Shown: positions 34,759 to 44,868, counted from the first letter of the stretch. The stretch: 64,000 nucleotides of DNA from Fulvivirga ulvae (GCF_021389975.1 NZ_CP089981.1:3001501-3065500), one strand, 5' to 3'. Notes: generated by a model not told the origin, from the sequence alone. Numbers and translations: made by a program.

Positions 34759-35502
34759 ATGAAAAGATTTAAAGATAAAGTAATTGTAATCACCGGAGGC
34801 GCCAGTGGCATTGGCAAGTCTGCCGTAAGCAGGTTTTTGCGCGATGGCGCTACCGTGGTCATTTGGGATGTTAACGAAGAGCAGGGTAAGACCACGCTGT
34901 CCGAAGTCAGGAGCAATGGCTCCATAGCCGACTTTATGAAGGTCAACACCACAAATCCGGAAGAAGTGGAGCAGGCCACACTTGCCACTATTCAGAAATT
35001 TGGGCAAATAGATGTGCTGATCAACAATGCCGGAATTACGCGAGACGCAACCATTAAAAAGATCACCTACAATGAATGGCAACAGGTCATTGACGTAAAC
35101 CTTACAGGCGTGTTTAACTGTACCCGCTCGGTAATCCCGCAAATGATTGATAAAGGTTACGGACGCATCATCAACACGTCATCTGTGGTCGGGCTGTATG
35201 GTAATTTCGGGCAGGTCAACTATGCTGCTACCAAATCCGGTGTTATCGGCATGACCAAGACCCTGGCCAAGGAGCTGGGTAAACACAACATAACCGTAAA
35301 TGCGGTAGCCCCTGGTTTCATTGCCACCGAAATGGTCAAAACCATACCGGAGAAAGTAATCAATTTGATGATCGACAAAACTCCCCTAAAGCGGCTAGGC
35401 ACCCCTGAGGATGTGGCCAATACCTATGCCTTTCTGGCATCTGATGAGGCAGCCTTCATCAGCGGGGCAGTGATCAGTGTGGACGGAGCGGTAACTATTT
35501 AA
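34759..35502 (+). CDS. 3-oxoacyl reductase, FabG/PhaB-like SDR
   Basis: 247 residues from ATG 34759 (MKRFKDKVIVITGG); a non-ATG start nine codons upstream is rejected. Classical short-chain dehydrogenase: cofactor loop TGGASGIGK (12-20), NNAG (89-92), catalytic Ser142, Tyr155 and Lys159 (NTSSVVGLYGNFGQVNYAATKSG), and APGFIATEM. The phrases GRIINTSSVVGLYGNFGQVNYAATK are typical of acetoacetyl-CoA reductases and FabG. It is first in an operon with a KAS III-like enzyme, a symporter and a CoA ligase, so it probably reduces a 3-oxoacyl thioester made by the next gene. Confidence 0.93.
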   Translation: MKRFKDKVIVITGGASGIGKSAVSRFLRDGATVVIWDVNEEQGKTTLSEVRSNGSIADFMKVNTTNPEEVEQATLATIQKFGQIDVLINNAGITRDATIKKITYNEWQQVIDVNLTGVFNCTRSVIPQMIDKGYGRIINTSSVVGLYGNFGQVNYAATKSGVIGMTKTLAKELGKHNITVNAVAPGFIATEMVKTIPEKVINLMIDKTPLKRLGTPEDVANTYAFLASDEAAFISGAVISVDGAVTI

Positions 35503-35513
35503 AAAAAAGACTT

Positions 35514-36506
35514 ATGAGAAAGGCAATAATTACCGGAACGGGCTCCTATGCACCGGCAAGAAAAATCCCTAACGCATATTTCAACGAGCTGCTTGATGAA
35601 GATGTAGACTCATGGCTAAAGCAAAATGTAAACATCCATGAGCGGCGGTGGTGTGCTGAGGGGGAGTCTGTGGCAGACCTTTGTGAGCATGCAGCCGTGG
35701 AGGCCATTGAAAATGCTGGTTTGAAAGCTACTGACCTTGACCTGATCATTGTGGCTACGGATACGCCGGAGTTTATTTCTCCTTCTACTGCAGCCATTTT
35801 ACAGCACCGCTTAGGCGCAGACAAAGCAGGCACATTCGACCTGAATACCGCCTGTGCGGGATTTGTAACAGCTTTTGACGTGGCTGCCAAATACATACAG
35901 GCTGATGCACGGTACAGCAACATATTGATCGTAGGCGGCTATGCCATGAGCAAGCACCTGAATATGAATGACAAAAAAACTGTTACCTTGTTTGCCGATG
36001 GGGCCGGGGCGGTTGTATTATCAGCCCGTGAAAGCAGTAACGGGCAGGGATTTATCACTTCGAAGCTCTACACCAAGGGTGAATACAATGAGTGGATGGG
36101 CATCTATAGCGGTGGCACAAAGAAGCCGGTTGATGAGGGTGCACTGGCCACTAATGACCATAAATTAAAATTTGTTCATAAATTCCCGAAAGAGCTTAAC
36201 CCGGAAATATGGACGGATATGATCTTGAAAATGTGCAGTGAAATGGGCATCAAACCTGACGATATCAACCAGTTTCTGGTAACGCAGCTCAATTTCAACT
36301 CTATTGATGAAACGATGGACAACCTCGGAGTAAGCCGGGAAAAGGCGCATAAGATCATGGACAAGTATGGATATACAGGATCAGCATGCATACCGATGGC
36401 CTTGCATGATGCCATCAGCAAAAGCAAGATCAAAAAGGGTGACCTGATCATGCTGGTCGGTTCAGGAGGAGGCCTGGCATTTGCCTCAGCAGCTATTAAA
36501 TATTGA
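35514..36506 (+). CDS. KAS III-like thiolase-fold enzyme lacking the usual His and Asn
   Basis: 330 residues of the FabH/KAS III fold. The N-terminal RKAIITGTGSYAPARKIPN, the nucleophile Cys114 (DLNTACAGF) and the C-terminal GSGGGLAFASAAI are typical. FabH needs His in an HQAN motif and Asn in GNTSAAS. Here these positions read TQLN (Thr257) and YGYTGSACIPMAL (Tyr287), so the decarboxylating pair is missing. It may catalyse acyl transfer or ester formation, or a non-decarboxylating condensation, as some KAS III relatives do. It is 11 bp after the reductase and 6 bp before the symporter. Confidence 0.9.
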   Translation: MRKAIITGTGSYAPARKIPNAYFNELLDEDVDSWLKQNVNIHERRWCAEGESVADLCEHAAVEAIENAGLKATDLDLIIVATDTPEFISPSTAAILQHRLGADKAGTFDLNTACAGFVTAFDVAAKYIQADARYSNILIVGGYAMSKHLNMNDKKTVTLFADGAGAVVLSARESSNGQGFITSKLYTKGEYNEWMGIYSGGTKKPVDEGALATNDHKLKFVHKFPKELNPEIWTDMILKMCSEMGIKPDDINQFLVTQLNFNSIDETMDNLGVSREKAHKIMDKYGYTGSACIPMALHDAISKSKIKKGDLIMLVGSGGGLAFASAAIKY

Positions 36507-36512
36507 TAGGTT

Positions 36513-38039
36513 ATGGGATTGGCATCGGATAATCACGTACTAAGCACCTGGATATTGGTCATTGCCTATATGGCAATGATCCTGACTTTGGTGATCCGCG
36601 GCGCATTGAAAACAAAAAGTATCAGCGACTATGCGGTTGGCAATTTAGGGTTTTCCCCTTATGCTGTCGGTCTGGCGCTCGCCGCATCCATGACCAGCGC
36701 AGCTACCTTTATTATCAACCCCGGATTTATTGCCCTGTATGGCATCAGCGGATTTATTTCGTTTGGAATGGTCATGCCTATTGCCATATTTGGCTCGCTG
36801 ATCATACTTACCAAAGGCTTTAAAAAATATGGCAGCAGCGTAAAAGCCCTGACCATGGCGCAATGGATGGGAAAAATGTACGAAAGCCGCTCATACAGGA
36901 TCTTTTTTGCTATTCTATCCCTTTTGCTGATCACCTTCATTGTACTTATCTGCGTAGGCCTTACCCAGGTGCTTTCCAAATCGCTCAACCTGGATCCGGC
37001 CTATGTGCTTTTGGCAGTGGTGGCATTTGTATTCGGCTACATGATGTTTGGCGGGGCCAATTCTATGGTTTACACCAATGCGATCCAGGCAGGCATTATG
37101 TTGCTGGTAGCTTTTATCCTGCTGGGTTCAGGGGTAGAGTATTTTGAAAATGGTGTTTCAGGATTTTTGGCAAAGCTCAATGACATTGACAGCAACCTGA
37201 CCCAAACTACCAATCCGGAAAGCTTCCTTTTCCGGGACTATTTCGAGATCATCTTTTGCCAGGTGGTTATTGGCATTGCCATCGTCTGCCAGCCCCATAT
37301 CATCACCAAATCCCTGTTGCTCAAAGAGAATAAAGATGTAAATAAATACCTGACCATAGGCATCATTGCACTGGTGGTTTTCTTCTTTGTGGTATTTACC
37401 GGGCTTTATGTGCGTCTTTATTTCCCTGACCTGTCAGCAAACGGCCAGCGCATGCCCATGGATGGGTTAATTTCGGCATATGTAGTAAGCAAATTTCCCG
37501 TGTACCTCGGCATTATTGTGGTTTTAGGGCTGATTTCGGCAGGTCTATCCACCTTGGAAGGACTGATCCAATCTCTGAGCGCTACGATCACCACTGACCT
37601 AATTTTACCGGTTTTTGGTCAGTCATCTGCCTTAAAGTCGGACAACAACCAGATCAGGATCAATCGATTAGTAATACTGTTGTTGGCTATAGCCAGCTAC
37701 TGGTTGTCGTACAATCAACTGGTCAACCCCGACCTGAGCGTAGCCATCTTTGCTCAAAACGGTGTATATGCCTATTTTTCAGCGGCTTTTGTTCCGGTCT
37801 TGTTTGGTACATTTTTCAGCAATGTATCGTTGAAAACAGTTTTTGCCTCTTCGGCAGTTGCGATCCTTGTGCATTTTGCCGTATACTACGGACAAATAAC
37901 AAGCTACATGAAGGAGCCGGTCAATAACCCTGCAATAGCTGCCACTTTTGCGATCATATTTTCGCTGATCACCGGGGTGGTATTGCACCTGATCTTTAGT
38001 AAATCGTTTAACAGACAGACACTGGCACAAAATGCATAA
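36513..38039 (+). CDS. Sodium:solute symporter (SSS family)
   Basis: 508 residues with about 13 membrane segments. Family landmarks are the first helices (STWILVIAYMAMILTLVIRG), SAATFIINPGFIALYGISGFISFG and the sodium-site helix GLISAGLSTLEGLIQSLSATITTDLILP. Many members of this branch carry monocarboxylates or other small organic anions. Because it is translationally linked to an acyl-CoA ligase (8-bp overlap) and a KAS III-like enzyme, it probably imports the acid that these enzymes use. Confidence 0.88.
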   Translation: MGLASDNHVLSTWILVIAYMAMILTLVIRGALKTKSISDYAVGNLGFSPYAVGLALAASMTSAATFIINPGFIALYGISGFISFGMVMPIAIFGSLIILTKGFKKYGSSVKALTMAQWMGKMYESRSYRIFFAILSLLLITFIVLICVGLTQVLSKSLNLDPAYVLLAVVAFVFGYMMFGGANSMVYTNAIQAGIMLLVAFILLGSGVEYFENGVSGFLAKLNDIDSNLTQTTNPESFLFRDYFEIIFCQVVIGIAIVCQPHIITKSLLLKENKDVNKYLTIGIIALVVFFFVVFTGLYVRLYFPDLSANGQRMPMDGLISAYVVSKFPVYLGIIVVLGLISAGLSTLEGLIQSLSATITTDLILPVFGQSSALKSDNNQIRINRLVILLLAIASYWLSYNQLVNPDLSVAIFAQNGVYAYFSAAFVPVLFGTFFSNVSLKTVFASSAVAILVHFAVYYGQITSYMKEPVNNPAIAATFAIIFSLITGVVLHLIFSKSFNRQTLAQNA

Positions 38040-39528
38040 TCTCGACTGGATAGGTAAATGGGCCATTTATAGCCCAAACAAAGTTGCGTTAAAAGATTAT
38101 GGCTCACAACAGGAGCTAACTTACCAGCAACTCAACGACAATGCGTTGAAGCTTGCGGATATATTGAAAAGTGAATACGGCCTTAAAAAAGGTGACCGGC
38201 TAATGGTGATAGCCGAGCATTCGTCATTGTATGTTACACTTTTCTCTGTAGCTCAAAAAACGGGTATTATTCTGGTGCCGGTCAACTACAGGCTTTCCGT
38301 AAGGGAGATAGACTACCTGATCAGCAACTGCACTCCTAAAATGGTGCTCTATGAGCTTCAGTTCAAAGCGCTTGTAATGCAAATTACGGCCAATAACCAG
38401 ACGGCTATAACAGATACCCGGAAACTGGTGGATCAGGTAAAAAGCCGGGTTTACAAAACAGACATTACTGATCCGTCCATTGATTTTGACGACCCGCTTT
38501 TCATCCTGTACACTTCCGGGACTACAGGTTTCCCTAAAGGTGCCCTCTACACGCACCGCATGCTTTTCTGGAACAGTGTAAATACAGCACTAAGCCTGGA
38601 TATTGTATCTGACGACCTTACGATCAACTGCATGCCCGCCTTCCATACCGGAGGGTGGAATGTACTGATCACACCGCTGCTGCATAAAGGGGCTACCATC
38701 GGCATGATGAACAAGTTTGATGCTGACCAGGTGCTGAGCCTTTTGGAAAGCGAACGGGCCACTATCTATTGGGGGGTACCTACTACCCTCAAAATGATGC
38801 TGCAATCGCCTTTATTTGAGCAAGCTGACCTTTCAGCCATCAGGTATTTTCTATCCGGTGGTGAAGCGCTGCCCTTAGAGTCGATTCATCAGTGGCACAA
38901 AAAGGGTATTAAAATACGACAGGGTTATGGGCTTACGGAGGTTGGCCCGAACATTACTTCACTGCACCACAACGACGCCGAAAGGAAGATCGGGTCAATC
39001 GGCAGGCCTAACTTTTATGTGGAATCCAAACTTGTGAATGAAAGTGGTGATGAGGTAAAGCCCGGCGAGATCGGTGAGTTTTGCCTCGGAGGCAACCTGG
39101 TGACTCCGGGCTACTGGAATAACCCCGAAGCAACACGGGATGCCATCAGTGACGGCTGGTTCCATACCGGCGACCTGATGAAACGGGATGAGGAGGGCTA
39201 CCTCTATGTGGTAGACCGGCGCAAAAGCATGTTTATCTCCGGGGGTGAAAATGTATACCCGGCCGAAGTAGAAAGGGTACTGCTGTCGCACCCCGCCATC
39301 AATGAAGCTGCCGTGATTGGTGTGAAAGATGAAAAATGGGGCGAAGTAGGCAAGGCTTTTATTGCCATCAAACCTGGGAAAACACCTACAGAAACCGAAA
39401 TCCGGGATTTCTGCATAGAGCATTTAGCCAAATACAAGGTGCCCAGGTACTTTGAGTTCATTGCAGACCTGCCTAAAAACGATACAGGAAAAATTAACAA
39501 AAAAGCCCTCAAAAGCTTAGTATTATGA
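38032..39528 (+). CDS. Acyl-CoA ligase (AMP-dependent synthetase family)
   Basis: 498 residues of the ANL superfamily. ATP-binding loop LYTSGTTGFPKGALYTH, the aromatic/acid motif RQGYGLTEVGPN, the hinge WFHTGDLMKRDEEGYLYVVDRRKSMFISGGENVYPAEVE and the catalytic Lys motif PKNDTGKINKKAL are all intact. It would activate a carboxylic acid as an acyl-AMP and then acyl-CoA. Which acid is not evident; a medium- or long-chain fatty acid, or an aromatic acid, is compatible. It overlaps the symporter by 8 bp and the hydrolase by 4 bp. Confidence 0.93.
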   Translation: MHNLDWIGKWAIYSPNKVALKDYGSQQELTYQQLNDNALKLADILKSEYGLKKGDRLMVIAEHSSLYVTLFSVAQKTGIILVPVNYRLSVREIDYLISNCTPKMVLYELQFKALVMQITANNQTAITDTRKLVDQVKSRVYKTDITDPSIDFDDPLFILYTSGTTGFPKGALYTHRMLFWNSVNTALSLDIVSDDLTINCMPAFHTGGWNVLITPLLHKGATIGMMNKFDADQVLSLLESERATIYWGVPTTLKMMLQSPLFEQADLSAIRYFLSGGEALPLESIHQWHKKGIKIRQGYGLTEVGPNITSLHHNDAERKIGSIGRPNFYVESKLVNESGDEVKPGEIGEFCLGGNLVTPGYWNNPEATRDAISDGWFHTGDLMKRDEEGYLYVVDRRKSMFISGGENVYPAEVERVLLSHPAINEAAVIGVKDEKWGEVGKAFIAIKPGKTPTETEIRDFCIEHLAKYKVPRYFEFIADLPKNDTGKINKKALKSLVL

Positions 39529-40472
39529 TAAAGTTCACGCTCTTTATAAACCTACTTATGCTTATGGCTATTGGCTTGCATGCGCAAACGGAACCTGCTA
39601 AAAAGATCAGCGAACTGATCAGCCCTTACAAATACAAAACCCACTACATGGATATTGACAGCCTGAAGATTGCCTATGTGGATGAAGGTGCAGGCGATGA
39701 AACCCTGCTGTTCGTTCATGGCCTGGCCACATACCTGCCTTCGTGGGACAAGCTGATTGAAGAGCTAAAAGAAAAGTACAGATGCATAGCTATAGACCTG
39801 CCGGGCTACGGACGCTCTTCCAAGGGTGATTACCCTTCTACCATGTCATTTTATGCCACTGTTTTGCAAAAGTTCACTTCTCAACTCAAACTGGATGACC
39901 CGGTGCTTTGCGGCCATTCCATGGGCGGCCAGATCGCTATGACATATGCCCTGAAGTATCCCGATTATGGTGATAAGCTCATTTTAATTGCTCCTGCCGG
40001 AATAGAAACTTTTAATGAACAGCATAAGCAGTGGTTTGGTAATTTCTTTACTGCCCGGGCTGTAGCATCGGCCAACGAGCAACAGGTCAGGTATAATTAT
40101 GGACTTAATTTTTATGAAGTTCCGCCTGATACAGAATTTATGATTGAAGACAGGCTGAAAATGGCTACAGCGACTGACTTCATGGATTATTGCAACACTG
40201 TGGCCGGAGGTGTGCAGGGTATGTTGAACGAACCTGTTTTTGACCGGCTTGGAAATATCCGGCAACAAACCCTTATTGTTTACGGTGAAAACGACAACCT
40301 CATCCCGAACCGGATACTGCATAAGGATTTGACCACAAAAGAGATAGCCAGGACTGCTGCAGAAAAAATCCCGGACAGCCAACTGGCTATGGTTCCCGAA
40401 TGCGGCCATATGGCACCCTTTGAAAAACCGATAAATTTGAGTAATATCATCAATCAATTTCTGAAGGAGTGA
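39525..40472 (+). CDS. Secreted alpha/beta hydrolase
   Basis: 315 residues with a signal peptide (MIKFTLFINLLMLMAIGLHAQ). Alpha/beta-hydrolase landmarks are the oxyanion segment LLFVHGLATYLPSWD, nucleophile Ser132 (CGHSMGGQ), the acid in IVYGENDNLIP and the His in VPECGHMAPFEKP. It should hydrolyse an ester or similar bond in the periplasm. In this operon it may release the acid that the symporter imports and the ligase activates. It overlaps the ligase gene by ATGA. Confidence 0.92.
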   Translation: MIKFTLFINLLMLMAIGLHAQTEPAKKISELISPYKYKTHYMDIDSLKIAYVDEGAGDETLLFVHGLATYLPSWDKLIEELKEKYRCIAIDLPGYGRSSKGDYPSTMSFYATVLQKFTSQLKLDDPVLCGHSMGGQIAMTYALKYPDYGDKLILIAPAGIETFNEQHKQWFGNFFTARAVASANEQQVRYNYGLNFYEVPPDTEFMIEDRLKMATATDFMDYCNTVAGGVQGMLNEPVFDRLGNIRQQTLIVYGENDNLIPNRILHKDLTTKEIARTAAEKIPDSQLAMVPECGHMAPFEKPINLSNIINQFLKE

Positions 40473-40475
40473 GCC

Positions 40476-41912
40476 GTGAAACCGAAACTGAAAAAGTTTA
40501 CCGAATTTGCCGAAAACGTACTGCCGCATGAGGCTTCATACCTGCTGAAAGTACAGAATTTTGAAGACCCCGAAAAGCTCTCCATCTTAAAACTGATTGC
40601 TGAAAATAGTAGCGACAGTACCAAAGCGCTGCCTTTCGACCCCTCCATTGACAAAAGAAAGTACTCAAACATCAAAAAATGGATTCTGGCAAAGCTTGAG
40701 GCTATAGATGTGGACATTGACTTTGAGTGGATCAATGAGATCAACAGGAAGGTAGTGACGGATGCCATCACTCCGAAAGAAGAACGAGAGCTACTTCGAA
40801 AGATCAGCAACTACGAGCATCCCGTTTACAATTTCATGAAGTTCTATGAGCTGGCACTTAATTTCAGGCATTTTCTGCTGATCCGGCTGAGCTACGACAG
40901 CCACAAAGCAGTCAATGAATTTGTGAAAAAATATAAAGCAGCGTATGAAGAAGCCCGTGACATCAATGAAAGGCTGCACCAGGCCACGGAAGATATTATC
41001 GACCACTACGCCTCTAACCGCACGGAATCCAACTGCTGGGAAGACTGGCTCAAATCCGTATTCTACAATCAGGAGCTTGATGGCAACAGCCGTTTCCTGG
41101 CCGTGATCCGCCTCACTTTCATGTATTTTAATTACCGGGAATTCGACAAGCTGAAAACCGTCTATGATGACCTGGACGAAATGCTGAAGGATGGCAAATT
41201 TTACACACGCAGAATACTATTTAACTATTACGCCAACAGGCTCATGCTGCACTCTAAGTTTGATGTGTCGCAGCAGGCCGAAGAATATGGCTACCTCTCC
41301 ATCCGCCAAAAAAACAGCGACCATTTACAGTATTTAAACAATTTCAGCGCTATACTCTTACGCCAGGGCAAGATTGATGAAGCGCTGAACCTGATGCGGG
41401 AGTCGATGACGGAGATGAGGAGCTCCAATAACTTTCATAGCAAGATTGGTTTCGTGGCCTTCTACATGAAGTGCCTCAATCTCAACGGTCAACCTTCAGA
41501 TAGTGAAGCTTTTGCCGAAAGCTTTTTGCGTATGAACAAAGACCATGTGCTCCATAAAAGGTGGTACATTTTCTTCACCGCTTACCTGCGGGCCCTGATG
41601 TTGCAGCAGAAGTATGAAAAAGTAATTACGGTATGCAAACGCTACCAGCTCCTTCAAAGGGACGAGGCCGACAAACGCAAGCTTACCTACCTGCCCACAG
41701 TAAAGTGGTATTATGATGTATCGCGCTATATGGAGGGCCGCATGAGCGATGAATCCCTGATCGAATCTATGAACTCTACCGTAGATTCATTTTCCAATAA
41801 CAGGCACAAGTCCGCCATTGTCAAAGACCTTTTCAAAGACTTAAAAAATCACATTCCTCACCTTATTGATAAAATAAAATCACAAATTTTTTTTGAGGCA
41901 CCATCAAACTGA
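40476..41912 (+). CDS. Large helical-repeat protein of unknown function
   Basis: 478 residues starting at GTG 40476, three bases after the hydrolase. No signal peptide or membrane segment. From about residue 150 onward the sequence consists of TPR-like helical pairs (RLTFMYFNYREFDKLKTVYDDLDEML, NNFSAILLRQGKIDEALNLMRESM, YLRALMLQQKYEKVITVCKRYQLL), and the first 140 residues are charged and helical. I do not recognise the family. It ends the operon of the ligase and KAS III-like genes and may scaffold or regulate them. Confidence 0.82.
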   Translation: MKPKLKKFTEFAENVLPHEASYLLKVQNFEDPEKLSILKLIAENSSDSTKALPFDPSIDKRKYSNIKKWILAKLEAIDVDIDFEWINEINRKVVTDAITPKEERELLRKISNYEHPVYNFMKFYELALNFRHFLLIRLSYDSHKAVNEFVKKYKAAYEEARDINERLHQATEDIIDHYASNRTESNCWEDWLKSVFYNQELDGNSRFLAVIRLTFMYFNYREFDKLKTVYDDLDEMLKDGKFYTRRILFNYYANRLMLHSKFDVSQQAEEYGYLSIRQKNSDHLQYLNNFSAILLRQGKIDEALNLMRESMTEMRSSNNFHSKIGFVAFYMKCLNLNGQPSDSEAFAESFLRMNKDHVLHKRWYIFFTAYLRALMLQQKYEKVITVCKRYQLLQRDEADKRKLTYLPTVKWYYDVSRYMEGRMSDESLIESMNSTVDSFSNNRHKSAIVKDLFKDLKNHIPHLIDKIKSQIFFEAPSN

Positions 41913-42408
41913 CTGTCATCTGGTTACCCTTTTTTCACAACCTTAACACCAGCCCTCGTAAGACGCCATCGTACGAGCTTAAAGGTGGCTGTCGGGGGAC
42001 GAGCCACCGGGGTAGGGGATGTGATGGGTTGTTTACCAAACTTCTGGAAGCTTAGTAAAGCCGCCATTTCGTTCTGCTCATTACTGTTCTAAACAAATTA
42101 TCCCATCAGAAAAATGAAGGATAGCCCATTGTTTGTACCTGAACCCGTCAGGCTTTATCTTGTCCGGTGGTTTGTAACTTACTGGATGCGGAAATTAATA
42201 TTCTTCGGATAATTCAAATATTGACCTGTATGATTAAGAAAGTCGAAGGTACTTTTTTACAATATAAAAAATTGATTATCAAATAGTTAAAAATATTTAT
42301 ACTTCATTAACCCTTTTAAGTCAGCCCATGGTATCTTTCATGCAAAATGTCAGGGATATAGGTATTTGACTAGGTTTAATTACTAAGTCATTAAAAACCC
42401 TTACAACT
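41913..42408. other. Spacer with hairpins and a dispersed repeat
   Basis: 496 bp without a gene. Two hairpins occur near the left end (ctcgta..tacgag and ggtggct..agccacc). They are followed at 42031-42080 by a diverged copy of the right-hand part of the 231-bp element (tttaccaaact, agtaaagccgc, atttcg). The last 150 bp are A+T rich and should hold the promoter of the TonB receptor gene. Confidence 0.65.
42031..42080. repeat. Dispersed copy of the 231-bp element (right part)
   Basis: Matches the hairpin-forming segment of the array unit, tttaccaaact and ttagtaaagccgc followed by atttngctctg-like sequence, with several changes in the loop. Confidence 0.65.
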
Positions 42409-44868
42409 ATGAAGAAATTAGTGATCATTGCGTTCATAACCTTACAGGCGGTACTCCCGGCTTTGGCGCAACAAGGCGGTATCACAGGAAAAATAACAGA
42501 TGTTACCGGCGATCCCCTGGTCGGTGCAAGCATTATTATCGAAGGCACTACCACAGGCGCTACTACTGATGTAGATGGCTCTTTTACGATCAGCAACCTT
42601 TCACCTCAAACTTATACCCTGCAGATCTCATACATCGGCTATGAGAACTACGAGCAACAGGTAGAAGTGGGCAGCGGCATGACAGATATTGGTAAGATCA
42701 CTTTAAGCCAGTCACTCCTCATGCTCAACAACCAGATAGTGATCTCCGGCACCCGGCGGGCAGAAAAAATCACCGAATCCCCAGCTACTGTAGAGCTTAT
42801 CACCTCAAAGCAAATTGAAGAACTGCCCTCGTTTAACCCCGGCGAGCTACTTGCCAGGGTAAAAGGTGTTGACTTCATCCGCTCCGGGGTAGTAGGCACC
42901 GGGGTCAATATTCGCGGCTTTAACAGCAACTTCAATGCTAAAAACCTGCAACTCAACGATGGCCGCTATGCCACCCTGGTAGCTACAGGCCTGCCTTTCG
43001 GGCCACTAACTACGCAGGTGAAAGAAGACGTAGAGCGTGTAGAGGTAATCCTTGGTCCCAACGCTGCACTCTATGGCCCCAATGCCCACAACGGACTGGT
43101 ACACACCATCACCAAAGACCCCAGAACATCGGAAGGCACAACCATAGCGCTCGGGGCCGGGAACCAGAGCATGTTCACCTCCAGGGCCAGGCATGCCCAG
43201 GTGATCAACGATAAATTTGCTTTTAAAATAACTGGCGAATATACCCGTGGTGAGGAGTTTGACTTCGTGGATTCTGTCTACATCGACAGGCTGGATGCCA
43301 ACGGTAATCCCGGCCCGGACGGTGTCAAGGAAGGTTACGAAGAGCTGGAGCTGGACAATGATTTCAGCTTTTTGAGAGGAGAAGCCGCCTTGTACTACAG
43401 CGTAAAAGAAGACGCTGACCTCATACTCAGCTACAGCGGAAGCAACAGCACTTACCTTGCCCCTACCAATGTGGGCCGCAACCAGATCATAGACTGGAAG
43501 ATCAACCAGTTCCACCTGCGCTATACCTCGCCAAGGTGGTTTGCCCAGGCATACATGAGCACCAGTAAAACGCAGGACACCTACTCCATCGATGACCGGA
43601 CCAAAGCCTATTATTCAGGTCTCGATGCCGGGCTTTCCGATGCAGAGGCAAGAGGAGAGCACTCCTACTCCACCGGGGCATTGTTTATCGATGATTCTCA
43701 GCGCTATAATGCCGAACTGCAATATAACAACACCTTTGGCGAGTTCGAAATTGTGGCAGGCAGCCAATGGCAGCGCGACCTGGCCAACAGCGAAGGCACT
43801 TACCTCCTCGATCAAAATGAGGATGACTACATCCAGGTTGACCAGATTGGCTTTTACGGTCAGGTGGAGAAAAAATTTGGAGGAACCTTAAAAACGGTGG
43901 TTGCCTTCCGGGGCGACAACCATGAAATTTATGGGTTTAACTTCATCCCTAAAGCGGGAATCGTAAGGACAGGCACTTTGGGCTCATGGCGCCTGACTTA
44001 CGGCCAGGGTATTGCCGCACCTACCATACTCAATATGTACGGCGACCTTTTTAGCGGTTTGATACTGGGCAATGCAGAAGGCTTTACGCTGGCCGATGGC
44101 ACCACGGTAGAGAAGCAGAAAGTAGAGAAGATCCAGACTTTTGAACTGGGCTACAAAGGCCAGCTCGCTCCTAAAAAATTGTTTATCGACGTCAATGCAT
44201 ACTACAACATTTCCGAGGATTTCCTCAGCCCTGTAACGGTTGTGGGCGTGGCTACCGAAAGGGGTGGCATGCCGATAAGCCAGGTACAAAGTGGCTATGG
44301 CGTGTATGGTGGTTTGGTAGCCACTTACGTGAATTTCGGAAAAGTAAATACCTACGGCGCCGACCTCGGCCTTACCTATGCCATTACTGATCAATTAAGC
44401 GCTACAGTTAACTATTCTTACTTCGATTACAGTGTTGATAAAGATGATTTGGCTGCAAACGATTTCAATAAAGATGGTGAAGTAAATAAGCTTGATGTGC
44501 TGGTCAATACGCCAAAAAACAAAGCCAGCATTGGTTTTAACTACAGCTCAGAAAAGTGGTTTGGCACCTTATTTACCCGCTGGGTACAGGAGTACGACTA
44601 TTTCTCCAGCTTCCAGATCGCTGCCAAAACCCAGGACCTCGTGTACCGCGGTGTGCCGATAAAGGAAAATGCCCGAAGCGCCGACACCTGGAATTATGGC
44701 CCGCTGGGAGGTTTTGTCAATGTAGACCTCGGCCTCGGTTACAGGATCAACAAAGTGTTTACAGTCTCCGGACAGGTAACTAACCTTTTTGATGCGGAAT
44801 TCAGAGAGTTCACTGCCTCACCGTTCATTGGCAGGCTATATTCCCTTGAGGTAAAGGCAAGTTTCTGA
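42409..44868 (+). CDS. TonB-dependent receptor with carboxypeptidase-like N-terminal domain
   Basis: 819 residues. Signal peptide MKKLVIIAFITLQAVLPALAQ, a carboxypeptidase-regulatory-like domain (about 25-105, GKITDVTGDPLVGASIIIEGT), a plug (about 120-240, with RVEVILGPNAALYGPNAHNGLVHTITKDP) and a barrel ending in YSLEVKASF. It is not of the SusC type and has no SusD partner, so it probably takes up an iron chelate, cobalamin or another small ligand. It stands alone and is followed by a strong terminator. Confidence 0.93.
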   Translation: MKKLVIIAFITLQAVLPALAQQGGITGKITDVTGDPLVGASIIIEGTTTGATTDVDGSFTISNLSPQTYTLQISYIGYENYEQQVEVGSGMTDIGKITLSQSLLMLNNQIVISGTRRAEKITESPATVELITSKQIEELPSFNPGELLARVKGVDFIRSGVVGTGVNIRGFNSNFNAKNLQLNDGRYATLVATGLPFGPLTTQVKEDVERVEVILGPNAALYGPNAHNGLVHTITKDPRTSEGTTIALGAGNQSMFTSRARHAQVINDKFAFKITGEYTRGEEFDFVDSVYIDRLDANGNPGPDGVKEGYEELELDNDFSFLRGEAALYYSVKEDADLILSYSGSNSTYLAPTNVGRNQIIDWKINQFHLRYTSPRWFAQAYMSTSKTQDTYSIDDRTKAYYSGLDAGLSDAEARGEHSYSTGALFIDDSQRYNAELQYNNTFGEFEIVAGSQWQRDLANSEGTYLLDQNEDDYIQVDQIGFYGQVEKKFGGTLKTVVAFRGDNHEIYGFNFIPKAGIVRTGTLGSWRLTYGQGIAAPTILNMYGDLFSGLILGNAEGFTLADGTTVEKQKVEKIQTFELGYKGQLAPKKLFIDVNAYYNISEDFLSPVTVVGVATERGGMPISQVQSGYGVYGGLVATYVNFGKVNTYGADLGLTYAITDQLSATVNYSYFDYSVDKDDLAANDFNKDGEVNKLDVLVNTPKNKASIGFNYSSEKWFGTLFTRWVQEYDYFSSFQIAAKTQDLVYRGVPIKENARSADTWNYGPLGGFVNVDLGLGYRINKVFTVSGQVTNLFDAEFREFTASPFIGRLYSLEVKASF

